A DNA stretch of 28,514 bases, from NCBI GenBank assembly GCA_041740935.1, contig JBGSLA010000018.1:1-28514 (forward strand). The letters run 5' to 3'. The position numbers and the translations under genes are program-made. The notes beneath the pieces are model-generated. The model made no database searches and was not told where the DNA came from. It worked only from the letters and a program-made list of their open reading frames with translations. Of the stretch, positions 6,438 through 13,559 are shown piece by piece. This DNA is from JBGSLA01 sp041740935 (lineage in GTDB: Bacteria > Desulfobacterota > Desulfobaccia > Desulfobaccales > 0-14-0-80-60-11). How positions within the stretch are numbered: the first letter of the stretch is position 1; each line of letters starts with the position of its first letter.

Positions 6438-7949
6438 CTAATCCTGGGGCACAAAGAGAAAGAGCGCCGCGTTCCGGCTGGAAAACATCTCTTTTTCCTG
6501 CCACTTCTGCCCCAGAAGCCGGACGGCGAAGTGTTTGACCTCCACCAGGCTGCGGAAATGGGCCGCCACCAGCCACACCCGCCGGGGCGCCTCGGAATTG
6601 GCGGCCGGCAGGGCAAGATCGGTCTCCACGCAGGATTTGCCCCACAACACCCCTTCTAAATTTCCCCGGAAATAATATTTGAAAGGAAAAATGGCGTGGT
6701 AATAGACGTAAACCAGGTCGCCGGGCCGGAGGTGTGCGCTCAGATACCGGGCCACGGGCTTAAGTTCCTGGCGGTTGACCTGGGGCTGGAGATTTTCCTG
6801 CACCAGGGCCAGGGGCTGGGTGGTCAAAAGGACGAGAGCCGCCAGGGCCGGGGCCAGCCAGCGCGGGGGCCGGCGCCACAGCCGGGAAAAGACCGCGGCA
6901 CCACCCACGGAAGCGATGAGATACAACCAGGGGGCGCTGAACAGAAACAGGCGGCTGCCGTTGAAGTGGCCCATGAAGGGATAGCGGTGCAGGGCCGCGG
7001 CCATAAGGGCCAGAACCAGAGGGCCGCCCCAATAGAGCAATAGACGCCGGGGACCCCGACGGGCCAGGGCCAAAGCCCCCAGGGCCGCAAACCCCACTCC
7101 CCAGAGCCATCCCCAGGCGGGGGCGAAAAAGGCTTGGAAAAAATAATGGCCGTACCGCCCCAAAGCGCCGGCCAACCACGACAGAAACGGAATCAGGCCG
7201 GAGAGCTCCGGGTAGTCCCCGGCCCAATAGGCCACCAACTCCGGATCCACCTGGCGGCGGTAAAAAACGACGAAAAAAAGGGCCGCGGCCACCCCCCAGA
7301 AGGCGCCCAGCCACACCACCCGACTCCGCCGGGGCTGGGGAACCTCGAACCACAAAACCGCCAGGACCGCGGGCAGCACAAACACCGCGCCATGGGAAAA
7401 ACCCAGGGCCACAGGGCCCACCAGGGCCAGGGTCAGCCAGGGGGCGGCGCGGTCGGGGCGGTCGCGCAGCCGCTCCGCCAGCCAGACCACCAGGACCGCA
7501 AAGAAGGCGTCGCCGCTGTACTGCTTGACTTCCTTGGAAAAATAGACCAGCACCGGCGAGAGGGCCACCAGGGTCAGTCCCATGAGCGCCGCCCCCGGGG
7601 AGACCAGACGCCGGGCCGCGAACCGAAAGAGGACCACGAGGCCCACGCCGAAGCCCAGGGAAAGGGCCCGCAGAACCGCCTCGCCGCCGCCGAAGATCTG
7701 GACCAGGCCCCACAGGGACAACATATAGAAAGGGGGAGTGGAGCGCCCCAGGGTCAGGGCCTCGCCCGGGGTGGGGGCCAGGGCCGCCAGGGCCACCCAG
7801 GCCTCGTCCGTCCAGAGATTGCGGGCGGAAAGATCCCAGAGGCGGAAAACCACCGCCACCGCCAGGATGGCCACTGGGATCAAAATCTCCACCCAAACGG
7901 CAGGGTTACCCGCTTTGCGGCCTTGGCTGATGGTTTCCTTCAATGACAC
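6438..7949 (-). CDS. Membrane glycosyltransferase, GT39/ArnT-like (GT-C fold)
   Basis: About 503 residues with many hydrophobic segments. The short periplasmic loop after the first membrane span reads LWDLSARNLWTDEAWVALAAL. An acidic DE(A/S) motif in this place is typical of dolichyl-phosphate-mannose/undecaprenyl-phosphate-sugar transferases (PMT/ArnT, GT39 and relatives), which transfer a sugar from a polyprenyl phosphate on the outer face of the inner membrane. Later segments KEVKQYSGDAFFAVLVVW and FSHGAVFVLPAVLAVLWF are also usual for this family. The acceptor cannot be told. Start choice: GTG at 7949 abuts the GAGGG, whereas TTG at 7943 has GAGGG five bases upstream and may be the true start. 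Nothing suggests an operon; repeats flank both sides. Confidence 0.8.
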   Translation of the reverse strand: MSLKETISQGRKAGNPAVWVEILIPVAILAVAVVFRLWDLSARNLWTDEAWVALAALAPTPGEALTLGRSTPPFYMLSLWGLVQIFGGGEAVLRALSLGFGVGLVVLFRFAARRLVSPGAALMGLTLVALSPVLVYFSKEVKQYSGDAFFAVLVVWLAERLRDRPDRAAPWLTLALVGPVALGFSHGAVFVLPAVLAVLWFEVPQPRRSRVVWLGAFWGVAAALFFVVFYRRQVDPELVAYWAGDYPELSGLIPFLSWLAGALGRYGHYFFQAFFAPAWGWLWGVGFAALGALALARRGPRRLLLYWGGPLVLALMAAALHRYPFMGHFNGSRLFLFSAPWLYLIASVGGAAVFSRLWRRPPRWLAPALAALVLLTTQPLALVQENLQPQVNRQELKPVARYLSAHLRPGDLVYVYYHAIFPFKYYFRGNLEGVLWGKSCVETDLALPAANSEAPRRVWLVAAHFRSLVEVKHFAVRLLGQKWQEKEMFSSRNAALFLFVPQD

Positions 7950-8302
7950 CCTCTATGCACGATCTTTGCACTATTTAGAGTAAAGGAAACGGTGTTTGGT
8001 TATCAAGGGAGAAGGTGATAAGATGGGCACCGACCTTAAGGAAGTGGGTATTGCCCCGGAAACATCGAAACCTATCTGTTATAAAATTATTATGGTCAAT
8101 TTTGGCCACACCGGAAGATGAAAAAATGTGGAACAGCCGCCCCCGGCTGTTCTTTAAAAGAGCAGGCGAGGGCGCCTGCTCCACATTTCCAAGAAGATTC
8201 TCGCAGTAAAGATTTATGTGAAACCACCGCCCTCGGCGGTTCGTGCGAAGGCCAAGGCGCCGGCGCCACATTTTTCATGTCTTAAGGGTGAGCCGTAGAC
8301 CC
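7950..8302. repeat. Repeat-filled spacer with palindromes and start-codon-bearing repeat end
   Basis: No gene seen. Palindromes: GAACAGCC.CCGGCTGTTC (8132-8153), GCAGGCGAGGGCGCCTGC (about 8162-8179), ACCGCCCTCGGCGGT (about 8225-8239), and GGCGCCGGCGCC near 8257. Motifs 'GGCGAGGGCGCCTGCTCCACAT' and 'AACCGCC..CTCGGCGGTTC' repeat those at 1581-1640. From about 8286 the sequence GGGTGAGCCGTAGACCCATGAG matches the right end of the mosaic repeat seen at 1770-1790 and 9706-9728. Confidence 0.65.
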
Positions 8303-9238
8303 ATGAGCGACTCTTCAAAAAAAAGGAATCGAACGACGCCGCCCACGCGGGCCGTTCTGTGGCCCCCGCCGCTGACCCCTGGGGACGTTGTGGCCGTGGC
8401 GGCGCCGGCCAGCCCCGTTTCCCCGGAGGCCTGGCAGGCCGGGGTGCAGGTGTTGGAAGCCTGGGGCTTCCGGGTGGTGTCGCGTCCGGAAGTTTTTGAG
8501 GAGCGGCCCTGGGGACAAGACATTGACCGCCAGCGGGCCCGGCGCTTCCAGGAAATCTGGCATGACCCGGAGGTCAAGGCCATCATCGGGGCGAGGGGGG
8601 GGTACGGCTCCCTCAAAATCCTCCCCTTCCTGGACATAAAAAGGCTGGCCCGGCGCCCCAAACGCCTGGTGGGCTTCAGCGACCTGACCAATTTGCTCCT
8701 CACCCTGCACCAGCGCCTGGGGGTGGTGACCTTTCACGGCCCCAACCTGGCCCAACTGCCGGAAATCACCGGCGAGGCCCAGGAGAGCTGGCGCGGCTGG
8801 CTCACCGCTCCGGGCCCCCAAAAAATCACCCTTGCCGGGCTGACCACCCTGCACCCGGGCACGACCCAGGGGCCCCTCATCGGGGGCAACCTCACCACCC
8901 TGTGCCATCTGTTGGGCACCCCCTATGCCCCTCGTCTGGATGGGGCTCTCCTGTTTCTGGAAGACCACAATGAAGCCCTCTACCGCCTGGACCGCCTGGC
9001 CCACCACCTGCTTTTTTCCGGGGTGCTGGAGGGCGTCCAGGGCATCCTGCTGGGCGCCTTCACCGGCGGGGGCTCCCAAAGCCACGCCGAAGAGGTCCTG
9101 GCCCTCGCCTTTGAGCCCCTTAAAGTGCCGGTGGCGGCGAACCTGCCGGTGGGACACCAGGCGGACAACCACACCCTGCCCCTGGGAGCCCTGGCCCGCC
9201 TTGACACCCGGGCGGGCAGCCTGGATTTTCTGTCCTGA
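8303..9238 (+). CDS. LD-carboxypeptidase (peptidase family S66)
   Basis: This 311-residue serine peptidase trims the terminal D-alanine from tetrapeptide stems in cell-wall recycling. Family marks: PPLTPGDVVAVAAPASPVS at the N-terminus, ARGGYGSLKILPFLD (97-111), the nucleophile-elbow GFSD with Ser126, FLEDHNEALYRLDR with Glu220, and PVGHQADNHTLPLG with His285. These correspond to the Ser-Glu-His triad of P. aeruginosa LdcA (S115, E217, H285). No signal peptide is seen, so it is cytoplasmic. The only sensible start is ATG 8303; an in-frame ATG at 8243 lies in repeat DNA. ATG 8303 itself lies in the end of a dispersed repeat, and no clear Shine-Dalgarno precedes it. Confidence 0.88.
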   Translation: MSDSSKKRNRTTPPTRAVLWPPPLTPGDVVAVAAPASPVSPEAWQAGVQVLEAWGFRVVSRPEVFEERPWGQDIDRQRARRFQEIWHDPEVKAIIGARGGYGSLKILPFLDIKRLARRPKRLVGFSDLTNLLLTLHQRLGVVTFHGPNLAQLPEITGEAQESWRGWLTAPGPQKITLAGLTTLHPGTTQGPLIGGNLTTLCHLLGTPYAPRLDGALLFLEDHNEALYRLDRLAHHLLFSGVLEGVQGILLGAFTGGGSQSHAEEVLALAFEPLKVPVAANLPVGHQADNHTLPLGALARLDTRAGSLDFLS

Positions 9239-9369
9239 GAAATTTACTGATTTATTTTTGCGGAAAACCGAAAACTTCGGAACCTCTTCGGGCTCCATCC
9301 CCGGGAGTTGACAACCCTTCCCCGGGCCTTAATTTTTTAAAAGAATTCTGTGGATACAAGGAGAAGACC

Positions 9370-9621
9370 ATGGGAAAAAAGACCCAGGCCAAGGCCTATG
9401 TCTGCGCCACCTGCGGGGCTTTGGCGGAGGCGCCCGGACATCTGTGCAACCCCCAGGGGGAGCCTTTGACCTGCAAGTACTGCGGCAAAAAGCACGAAGT
9501 CCACGAAAAGCACTTTTGCAAAGGGAAACTTGAGGATATCAAATACGTCTGTAAAAACTGCGGCCGCCTGGCCACCAGCGCCGAGTTCCTCTGCAAGCCC
9601 CAGGAAGTGCCCAACGTCTAG
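9370..9621 (+). CDS. Small cysteine-rich zinc-ribbon protein with internal repeat
   Basis: 83 residues with nine cysteines. Two copies of a 23-residue unit, Y-V-C-x-x-C-G-x-L-A-x5-L-C-x-P-Q-x-x-P, lie at 10-32 and 59-81. Between them is a third metal-site candidate, CKYCGKKHEVHEKHFC, with C35, C38, C50 and three histidines. Such a layout suggests two or three structural zinc (or iron) sites. ATG 9370 is preceded by AAGGAGA at a good distance, so the gene is real. I do not recognise a named family, though similar short proteins occur in sulfate reducers as far as I recall. It follows the LD-carboxypeptidase by 131 bp on the same strand. Function unknown. Confidence 0.8.
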   Translation: MGKKTQAKAYVCATCGALAEAPGHLCNPQGEPLTCKYCGKKHEVHEKHFCKGKLEDIKYVCKNCGRLATSAEFLCKPQEVPNV

Positions 9622-9631
9622 GGCTGTTCTT

Positions 9632-9748
9632 AAAAGTCCAGAGTCCAGGGTCCAAAGTCCAAGGTTTTAGCGGCAGGCGGTGCCCGCAGCTTTTCAGGCT
9701 TTGCGGGGTGGGCCGCAGGCCCATGAGGGACGGTTATGAAAGTTCTTT
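9632..9748. repeat. Mosaic dispersed repeat, copy 2 (short form)
   Basis: AAAAGTCCAGAGTCCAGGGTCC...AAGGTTTTAGCGG (heptamers) is joined directly to GCAGCTTTTCAGGCTTT, GGTGGGCCGCAGGCCCATGAGGGA and GAAAGTTCTTT. It equals the left and right ends of copy 1 (1519-1810) without roughly 170 bp of middle sequence. Confidence 0.7.
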
Positions 9749-9750
9749 GT

Positions 9751-9826
9751 TGGGGAGTGGGAGTGGCCTGGGGGGGGTGGGGGGGTTGGGGAGCCACTTC
9801 CCCCGACCCTCCCCCCAGAAGGAATT
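9751..9826. repeat. G-tract/C-tract element after the tandem Usp gene
   Basis: The plus strand carries runs of G (up to eight) from 9751 to 9791, then GGGGAGCCACTTCCCC, then C-rich CGACCCTCCCCCC. It resembles the G-arm plus hairpin end of the compound elements at 5836-5983 and 21752-21920, here with a weaker hairpin. It starts about 45 bp beyond the stop codon at 9871. Confidence 0.5.
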
Positions 9827-9870
9827 TTTCTTATTGGACTTTGGCGACGCTGCTCTCGGAGATCCAAACC

Positions 9871-10719
9871 TTAAAGTTTGACCACCAACACCGGACAGGG
9901 GGCCTGGGCAATCACCCGTTCGGTGACGCTCCCCATGAGCAGCCGCTTCAGCCCGGTGCGGCCGTGGCTGCCCAAGACGATCAGGTCAATGTCTTTGCTC
10001 CGGGCAAGTTCGAGGATGACCCCCGAGGCTGACTCGGATTCCCGGACAAAATCCTCCGCAATGATGCCCCGGGCCGCGGCCTGCTGCTTCACCTCTTCGG
10101 CGTATTGTCGGGGGAGCTTGATTTTCTCTTCGGTTAATTCCGGCGCCACCGCATAGACATGAGCGGATATTTCCAGGACGGAGACTACTTTCAGGGTCCC
10201 TCCGGAGCACTGGACCAGATCAAGGGCCCTTTCAGCAGCCTTGCGGCTAAAATCTGAGCCGTCGGTAGCCACCAAAATGCGTTCCGAACCGATGGCGGCC
10301 TTTTCCGGCACCACCAGGACGTCCTGACTGCTGAAGCCGATGACCCGGGCCGTGGTGCTGCCTATAATCAGACGCTCGGCAAAGGATATGCCTCTCACCC
10401 CCATGATAATCAGGTCGCGGCCCTCATCCTCGGCCAGGTCCACGATGGCCTCATAAGCCTCGGCCATGACGCACACGGGCCTGATCTGCACCCCTTCGGC
10501 TGCGGCCAGTTCCGTGGCTTTGGCCAGGGCCTCTTCACAGGGCTGCCGCAGCAGGGCGCCGATATCGCTGACGCCCATGGACCGCAAATCCCCGGAGTAG
10601 GGGGGGGCCACGGCCACCACGATGATGTCTTGCTGGGCTAACCTAAAGGATTCCTTGAGGGCATGGAGGCTGATCTCCGAGCCGTCCACCCCCACCAGTA
10701 ATTTTTTATACATGTGCAT
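9871..10719 (-). CDS. Tandem universal stress protein (two Usp domains)
   Basis: 282 residues with two Usp domains. Domain 1 (about 4-145) starts YKKLLVGVDGSEISLHALK and ends LIIMGVRGISFAERLIIGSTTARVI. Domain 2 (about 148-282) starts ERILVATDGSDFSRKAAERAL and ends LIVLGSHGRTGLKRLLMGSV. Domain 2 has the classical G-x2-G-x6-7-GS nucleotide loop, whereas domain 1 has a modified loop (GVRGISF), so only the second may bind ATP canonically. Start at ATG 10717-10719, ten bases after GAGGAG; a second in-frame ATG follows two codons later. It lies downstream of the TauE operon on the same strand, but a likely terminator at 10811-10840 separates them. It may respond to the same stress; direct evidence is lacking. 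Confidence 0.9.
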   Translation of the reverse strand: MHMYKKLLVGVDGSEISLHALKESFRLAQQDIIVVAVAPPYSGDLRSMGVSDIGALLRQPCEEALAKATELAAAEGVQIRPVCVMAEAYEAIVDLAEDEGRDLIIMGVRGISFAERLIIGSTTARVIGFSSQDVLVVPEKAAIGSERILVATDGSDFSRKAAERALDLVQCSGGTLKVVSVLEISAHVYAVAPELTEEKIKLPRQYAEEVKQQAAARGIIAEDFVRESESASGVILELARSKDIDLIVLGSHGRTGLKRLLMGSVTERVIAQAPCPVLVVKL

Positions 10720-10810
10720 GCCCGTCTATCTCCTCGGAAACTCATCAGAGGCGCCTTGGGGGCCGCCGGGTTTGCGGCCCGGGAGGCCGGCAGGGCAGGG
10801 CTCTCTGGAT

Positions 10811-10840
10811 AAAAAAGGGTAGGGTGGACCAGGTCCACCC
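10811..10840 (-). terminator. Terminator/palindrome downstream of the TauE operon
   Basis: On the minus strand GGGTGGACC and GGTCCACCC (10840-10832 and 10830-10822) form a perfect inverted repeat around one base. TACCC and six T follow (10816-10811). It lies about 80 bp after the exporter stop codon. The same kind of palindrome occurs in other spacers, so a repeat appears to serve as terminator here. Confidence 0.6.
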
Positions 10841-10921
10841 GTACGATGGTATGTCAGGCCTGCGAGTTTTGTCCAGAAAATTTGCGATAATTCCTGATGG
10901 AGGCCGCAGGATTCAGGGTCG

Positions 10922-12001
10922 TCAGGAGGCCTCCGCTTTTTGATAGGAAACGCTTTCCAGCTTCGCCGCAGCCTTTTCAGCCCGGATGCCTTTAAAGATG
11001 GCCCCCAGAATGATGATGCAGCCCACCGCCAGGGCAATAATCATGCACAGGTAGCTGATGGTGTCCATTATCCCCAGGGTCCCCGCATTCACGGACATAA
11101 GCTGGAGTTGGGTCAGATACTTGGGGATGGCCAGGAGCCGGCTGACCGCTACGATGAGCATGATGGTGCTCATGACGAACTTCACCATGTAGTCTTTGAC
11201 ATAGGTGGTGCCGATGGCGCCGAGCTGCACCCCGAACAGGGAACCGGCCAGGATGAGCAGGGTCATGCGAATGTCGATCATGCCCATGATGCCCCATTTG
11301 ACGGAGCCGGTGAAGCCCATGATAAAGGCGATGACCAGTTCGGTGGCCGAGGCTATCAGGGCGGAGGCCCCCACCACATACATCATGCCGGGAACCCCGA
11401 TAAAGCCGCCCACCGCAATGGTGGCTGCCAGCATTCCGGTGAAAAACCCCACCGGCACCGTAAACCACAGGGAGATGCGGACATTGGCGGTTTTAAAGTG
11501 GACCATGGGGGGCAGATTGATGCTCTGCAGTTTTCTGGCCAGTTTGGTGACCGTGGCTTCGGCGCCGCTCTTTTTCAACTGGAGGGCGTCCTTTAAGACA
11601 TAGCCTCCCACCACCACCAGGACGATGACGAAGGCCACGCTGATGTAAAGATTGGAACCCGCCTCCCCCCAGGCGGCCAGAATGATCTCCTGGATCTTGA
11701 TGCCCACCAGCACCCCGCCGGCGGCGCTGATGGCCATGAGAACGCCCAGCTTGATGTCGACTTGGCCGTATTTCCAGCGTTTATAGGCCCCCACCATGGC
11801 CTTGGGAAATTTGTGGCACATATTGCTGGCCACGGCCACGGCCCCGGGCGCGCCCAGGGTCATCATGCCCGGGGTCAGCACAAAAGCCCCGCCGGAGCCG
11901 ATGAAGCCGCTGACCAAACCGCCGATGAAGCCGAGCACGAACAGGAATATGACTACGTATAAGTTCATGTCAATAAAGGTGATGGAGTCTAAGCCTGGCA
12001 T
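10922..12001 (-). CDS. TauE/SafE-family sulfur-anion exporter (membrane protein)
   Basis: 359 residues with multiple membrane spans in two repeated halves. The first holds GFIGGLVSGFIGSGGAFVL, PGMMTLGAPGAVAVASN; the second GFFTGMLAATIAVGGFIGVP, GMMYVVGASALIASATELV. This internal duplication with G-rich motifs is the TauE/SafE (DUF81) signature. Family members export sulfite, sulfonates or similar anions from the cytoplasm. The substrate here is not determined; sulfite or a related anion is reasonable for a sulfate reducer. ATG at 11999-12001 has GGGAGG eight bases upstream. It is the last gene of an operon with a small membrane protein, a Usp-like protein and a FAEA-motif peptide, probably read from the sigma-54 promoter at 13258-13272. 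Confidence 0.88.
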   Translation of the reverse strand: MPGLDSITFIDMNLYVVIFLFVLGFIGGLVSGFIGSGGAFVLTPGMMTLGAPGAVAVASNMCHKFPKAMVGAYKRWKYGQVDIKLGVLMAISAAGGVLVGIKIQEIILAAWGEAGSNLYISVAFVIVLVVVGGYVLKDALQLKKSGAEATVTKLARKLQSINLPPMVHFKTANVRISLWFTVPVGFFTGMLAATIAVGGFIGVPGMMYVVGASALIASATELVIAFIMGFTGSVKWGIMGMIDIRMTLLILAGSLFGVQLGAIGTTYVKDYMVKFVMSTIMLIVAVSRLLAIPKYLTQLQLMSVNAGTLGIMDTISYLCMIIALAVGCIIILGAIFKGIRAEKAAAKLESVSYQKAEAS

Positions 12002-12112
12002 TGAGAAAACCTCCCATGATGACTATTGTTATCGGTTACCCGTTTCATCCCGCCGACTGCCTGCCAGGAAGCTCCGTTGCGGCGCCGAGCCTCCCAGACA
12101 GGCAGCCGAACT

Positions 12113-12430
12113 CTAAGCGTTGAGGCGCAGCCGGGGGCGGGGACGCACCCTTTCTGCCTGCTTGGTGGCGGGCATCTCGACCCGGGTCACCTTCTTGGAG
12201 GCCTCGATCCCCAGGGCCGACCAGAAACTGCCGGTAAAGGCGCCGTGGGCAAAGGAAACCGCAAATACGGTGAGCACCGGCAGGGCGGCGTATATCCCAC
12301 CTTTGGTAAAATAGGTCATCACCGTGCCCTCATTGAGAAACACTGCCAGATACATGACGGCGGTGATGGCGCCGAAGACGATGGTGCTTTTCAGAGCTTT
12401 CTTCCTTTTTTGCTGGGCAAGTTTCGGCAT
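12113..12430 (-). CDS. Small two-span membrane protein of the TauE operon
   Basis: 105 residues: a basic N-terminus (KLAQQKRKKALKS), a first hydrophobic segment (IVFGAITAVMYLAVFL, about 17-32), a short loop, a second span (IYAALPVLTVFAVSFAHGAF, about 46-65), and a basic, Arg-rich tail ending RVRPRPRLRLNA. The positive ends suggest both termini are cytoplasmic. I recognise no named domain. Start ATG 12428-12430 with AAGGAGA seven or so bases upstream, in the 12-bp gap after the preceding gene, so translation is tightly linked. Its position directly before the exporter suggests an accessory subunit or stabiliser, which is inference only. Confidence 0.75.
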   Translation of the reverse strand: MPKLAQQKRKKALKSTIVFGAITAVMYLAVFLNEGTVMTYFTKGGIYAALPVLTVFAVSFAHGAFTGSFWSALGIEASKKVTRVEMPATKQAERVRPRPRLRLNA

Positions 12431-12442
12431 GGGTCCTTCTCC

Positions 12443-13018
12443 TTAACGATAAGTTTTCAAGCTGAAGACCGGCAGATTCACCCGGGTGTGCAGCTCCTCC
12501 CGTTTGACCCGGGAGTCGGTGATTACCAGTTCGATCCGCCGGTATTGCCGATTGATTTCTTCCACGGCCCTGGCTACGTCGCCAAATTTCACCACGTGGG
12601 TTAGGTGGATTTTCTTGGGAGCCGCTTTTTGGGCCAGCACGGCCCCGGCAGCCTCGGCCTGGCGGCGAAATTCTTCCTGACCCTGCTGGTCAAAAGGTGA
12701 CAAGGATGTTCCCACCGGCGCCGGCCCCACACTCAGGGCCAGCAGCTCATAGCCCAGACGCTCGGCCAGCGAGGTGGCATAATCCATAACCGGTTCGGCG
12801 AAGGTGTCTTCCTGGCCGAGGACTAGAATCTTGCGGTTGCCCCGCTGGCGCAAAACCTCCAGGGCCTCCTGGGGCGCCCCGGCCTCGGCAAAGGAAATGG
12901 CCATCATGGTCTCGTCATAATCGGCTCCCAGGTCCCGGTGCCTCTTGACCTCCACCTCGGAGGGCTTATGAGGCTTTTGCCACCGTTTCAGGAACTCTCG
13001 GAGTCGCTTCAGAACCAT
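12443..13018 (-). CDS. Usp-like protein with N-terminal FAEA module
   Basis: 191 residues. A basic N-terminus (LKRLREFLKRWQKPHK) precedes a short module DETMMAISFAEAGAPQEAL (35-53). A Usp-like alpha/beta domain follows (RKILVLGQEDTFAEPVMDYA, then LGYELLALSVG and IELVITDSRVKREEL). The region that normally forms the G-x2-G-x9-GS ATP loop is replaced by a shortened TDSRVKREELHTRVNLPVFSL, so nucleotide binding is probably lost. The module resembles the adjacent 55-residue protein. ATG at 13016-13018 has GGGGAAGG upstream. It lies 33 bp after the small gene and 12 bp before the membrane-protein gene, so it is part of the operon. Confidence 0.78.
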   Translation of the reverse strand: MVLKRLREFLKRWQKPHKPSEVEVKRHRDLGADYDETMMAISFAEAGAPQEALEVLRQRGNRKILVLGQEDTFAEPVMDYATSLAERLGYELLALSVGPAPVGTSLSPFDQQGQEEFRRQAEAAGAVLAQKAAPKKIHLTHVVKFGDVARAVEEINRQYRRIELVITDSRVKREELHTRVNLPVFSLKTYR

Positions 13019-13051
13019 GATGGACCTTCCCCTTCCCTAATGACCAAGCGA

Positions 13052-13219
13052 TTATGTCCGGTAGGGGCGCTGCCGCGGGGTTTGGCGCTTCTGCTCCGCC
13101 ACCCGCTCTTCCGGCCGCTTCTGCATTTCCTGGTAAATTTCCGTGGCCGCTTCCGGTTCGTTGGCTTCGGCGAAGGCCACCGCCATCCATGTCGCTTGCC
13201 ACTTATCTAAAAATTTCAT
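13052..13219 (-). CDS. Short FAEA-motif protein, first gene of the TauE operon
   Basis: 55 residues, MKFLDKWQATWMAVAFAEAN followed by EPEAATEIYQEMQKRPEERV and a basic tail. The start is set by AGGAGG five bases before the ATG at 13217-13219; an ATG directly before it (13220-13222) sits too close to the ribosome site, and a longer open frame to 13273 would run through the sigma-54 promoter. The WMAVAFAEANEPEAATEIY stretch parallels MMAISFAEAGAPQEALEVL in the next gene. The helix is probably amphipathic; no membrane span. I recall similar short 'AFAEAGE' proteins beside Usp and TauE genes in Desulfobacterota, but their function is unknown to me. Confidence 0.75.
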   Translation of the reverse strand: MKFLDKWQATWMAVAFAEANEPEAATEIYQEMQKRPEERVAEQKRQTPRQRPYRT

Positions 13220-13257
13220 CATGACCTCCTGTGCTGCTATCGTTGCCAATCTTCTAT

Positions 13258-13272
13258 CCAAGGATCGTGCCA
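13258..13272 (-). promoter_or_regulatory. Sigma-54 promoter of the FAEA-Usp-TauE operon
   Basis: On the minus strand, TGGCAC-GATCC-TTGG. The consensus is TGGCAC-N5-TTGC(A/T), so the -24 box is perfect and the -12 box differs only at the last base. GG/G spacing is right. The expected start near 13246 gives a leader of about 27 nt with AGGAGG before the ATG at 13219. AT-rich DNA and two palindromes lie upstream. Confidence 0.7.
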
Positions 13273-13348
13273 AAGGGTGAATTATGATTAACTTATTGAT
13301 TTAACATTATAATTAGGCACCTATAAAAAATGCCTCTTTTCACAAAAG

Positions 13349-13365
13349 CGTTGCTTATTGCAACG
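13349..13365. promoter_or_regulatory. Upstream activator site 1 (CGTTGC-TTATT-GCAACG)
   Basis: A perfect 6-bp inverted repeat with a 5-bp AT spacer, centred at 13357, 86 bp upstream of the -24 GG of the sigma-54 promoter. The form and distance fit a dimer site for an NtrC-type activator, most simply the regulator encoded at 15582-16937. Confidence 0.65.
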
Positions 13366-13436
13366 AGTTTTTTCTTAAGCAGAATAATATGAATAAAATC
13401 TATATGTTAATCTGTTGTTGCAGCCGGCCGGACATG

Positions 13437-13453
13437 TGTTGCCTATTGCAACG
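13437..13453. promoter_or_regulatory. Upstream activator site 2 (GTTGC-CTATT-GCAAC)
   Basis: The second copy shares the GTTGC/GCAAC arms and the TATT of the spacer. Its centre, 13445, is 88 bp from site 1 (about 8.4 helical turns) and about 115 bp before the Lon-like gene. Either divergent gene could be controlled from it. Confidence 0.62.
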
Positions 13454-13489
13454 AATTGCGGCCGTCCCGGGATGAATCTCCTGGTGAAA

Positions 13490-13518
13490 TTGCTTTCCGG
13501 AGATTTTTCCTTTATGTT
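13490..13518 (+). promoter_or_regulatory. Weak sigma-70-type promoter candidate for the receiver-Lon gene
   Basis: TTGCTT (13490-13495), 17 bp, TATGTT (13513-13518). Both boxes are imperfect (three and four of six). Spacing to the ATG at 13560 is sensible. No sigma-54 element of correct GG-N10-GC spacing was found facing this gene. Confidence 0.3.
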
Positions 13519-13559
13519 TGTGGTACAAAGTGACCGCGTCCTGAGGAAAGGCTGATTTC

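Noticed and set aside
13420..13518. Sigma-54 promoter facing the receiver-Lon gene
   Set aside because: Near matches (CGGACATGTGTTGC; TGGTACAAAGTGACC) have a wrong GG-to-GC distance or lack GC at -12.
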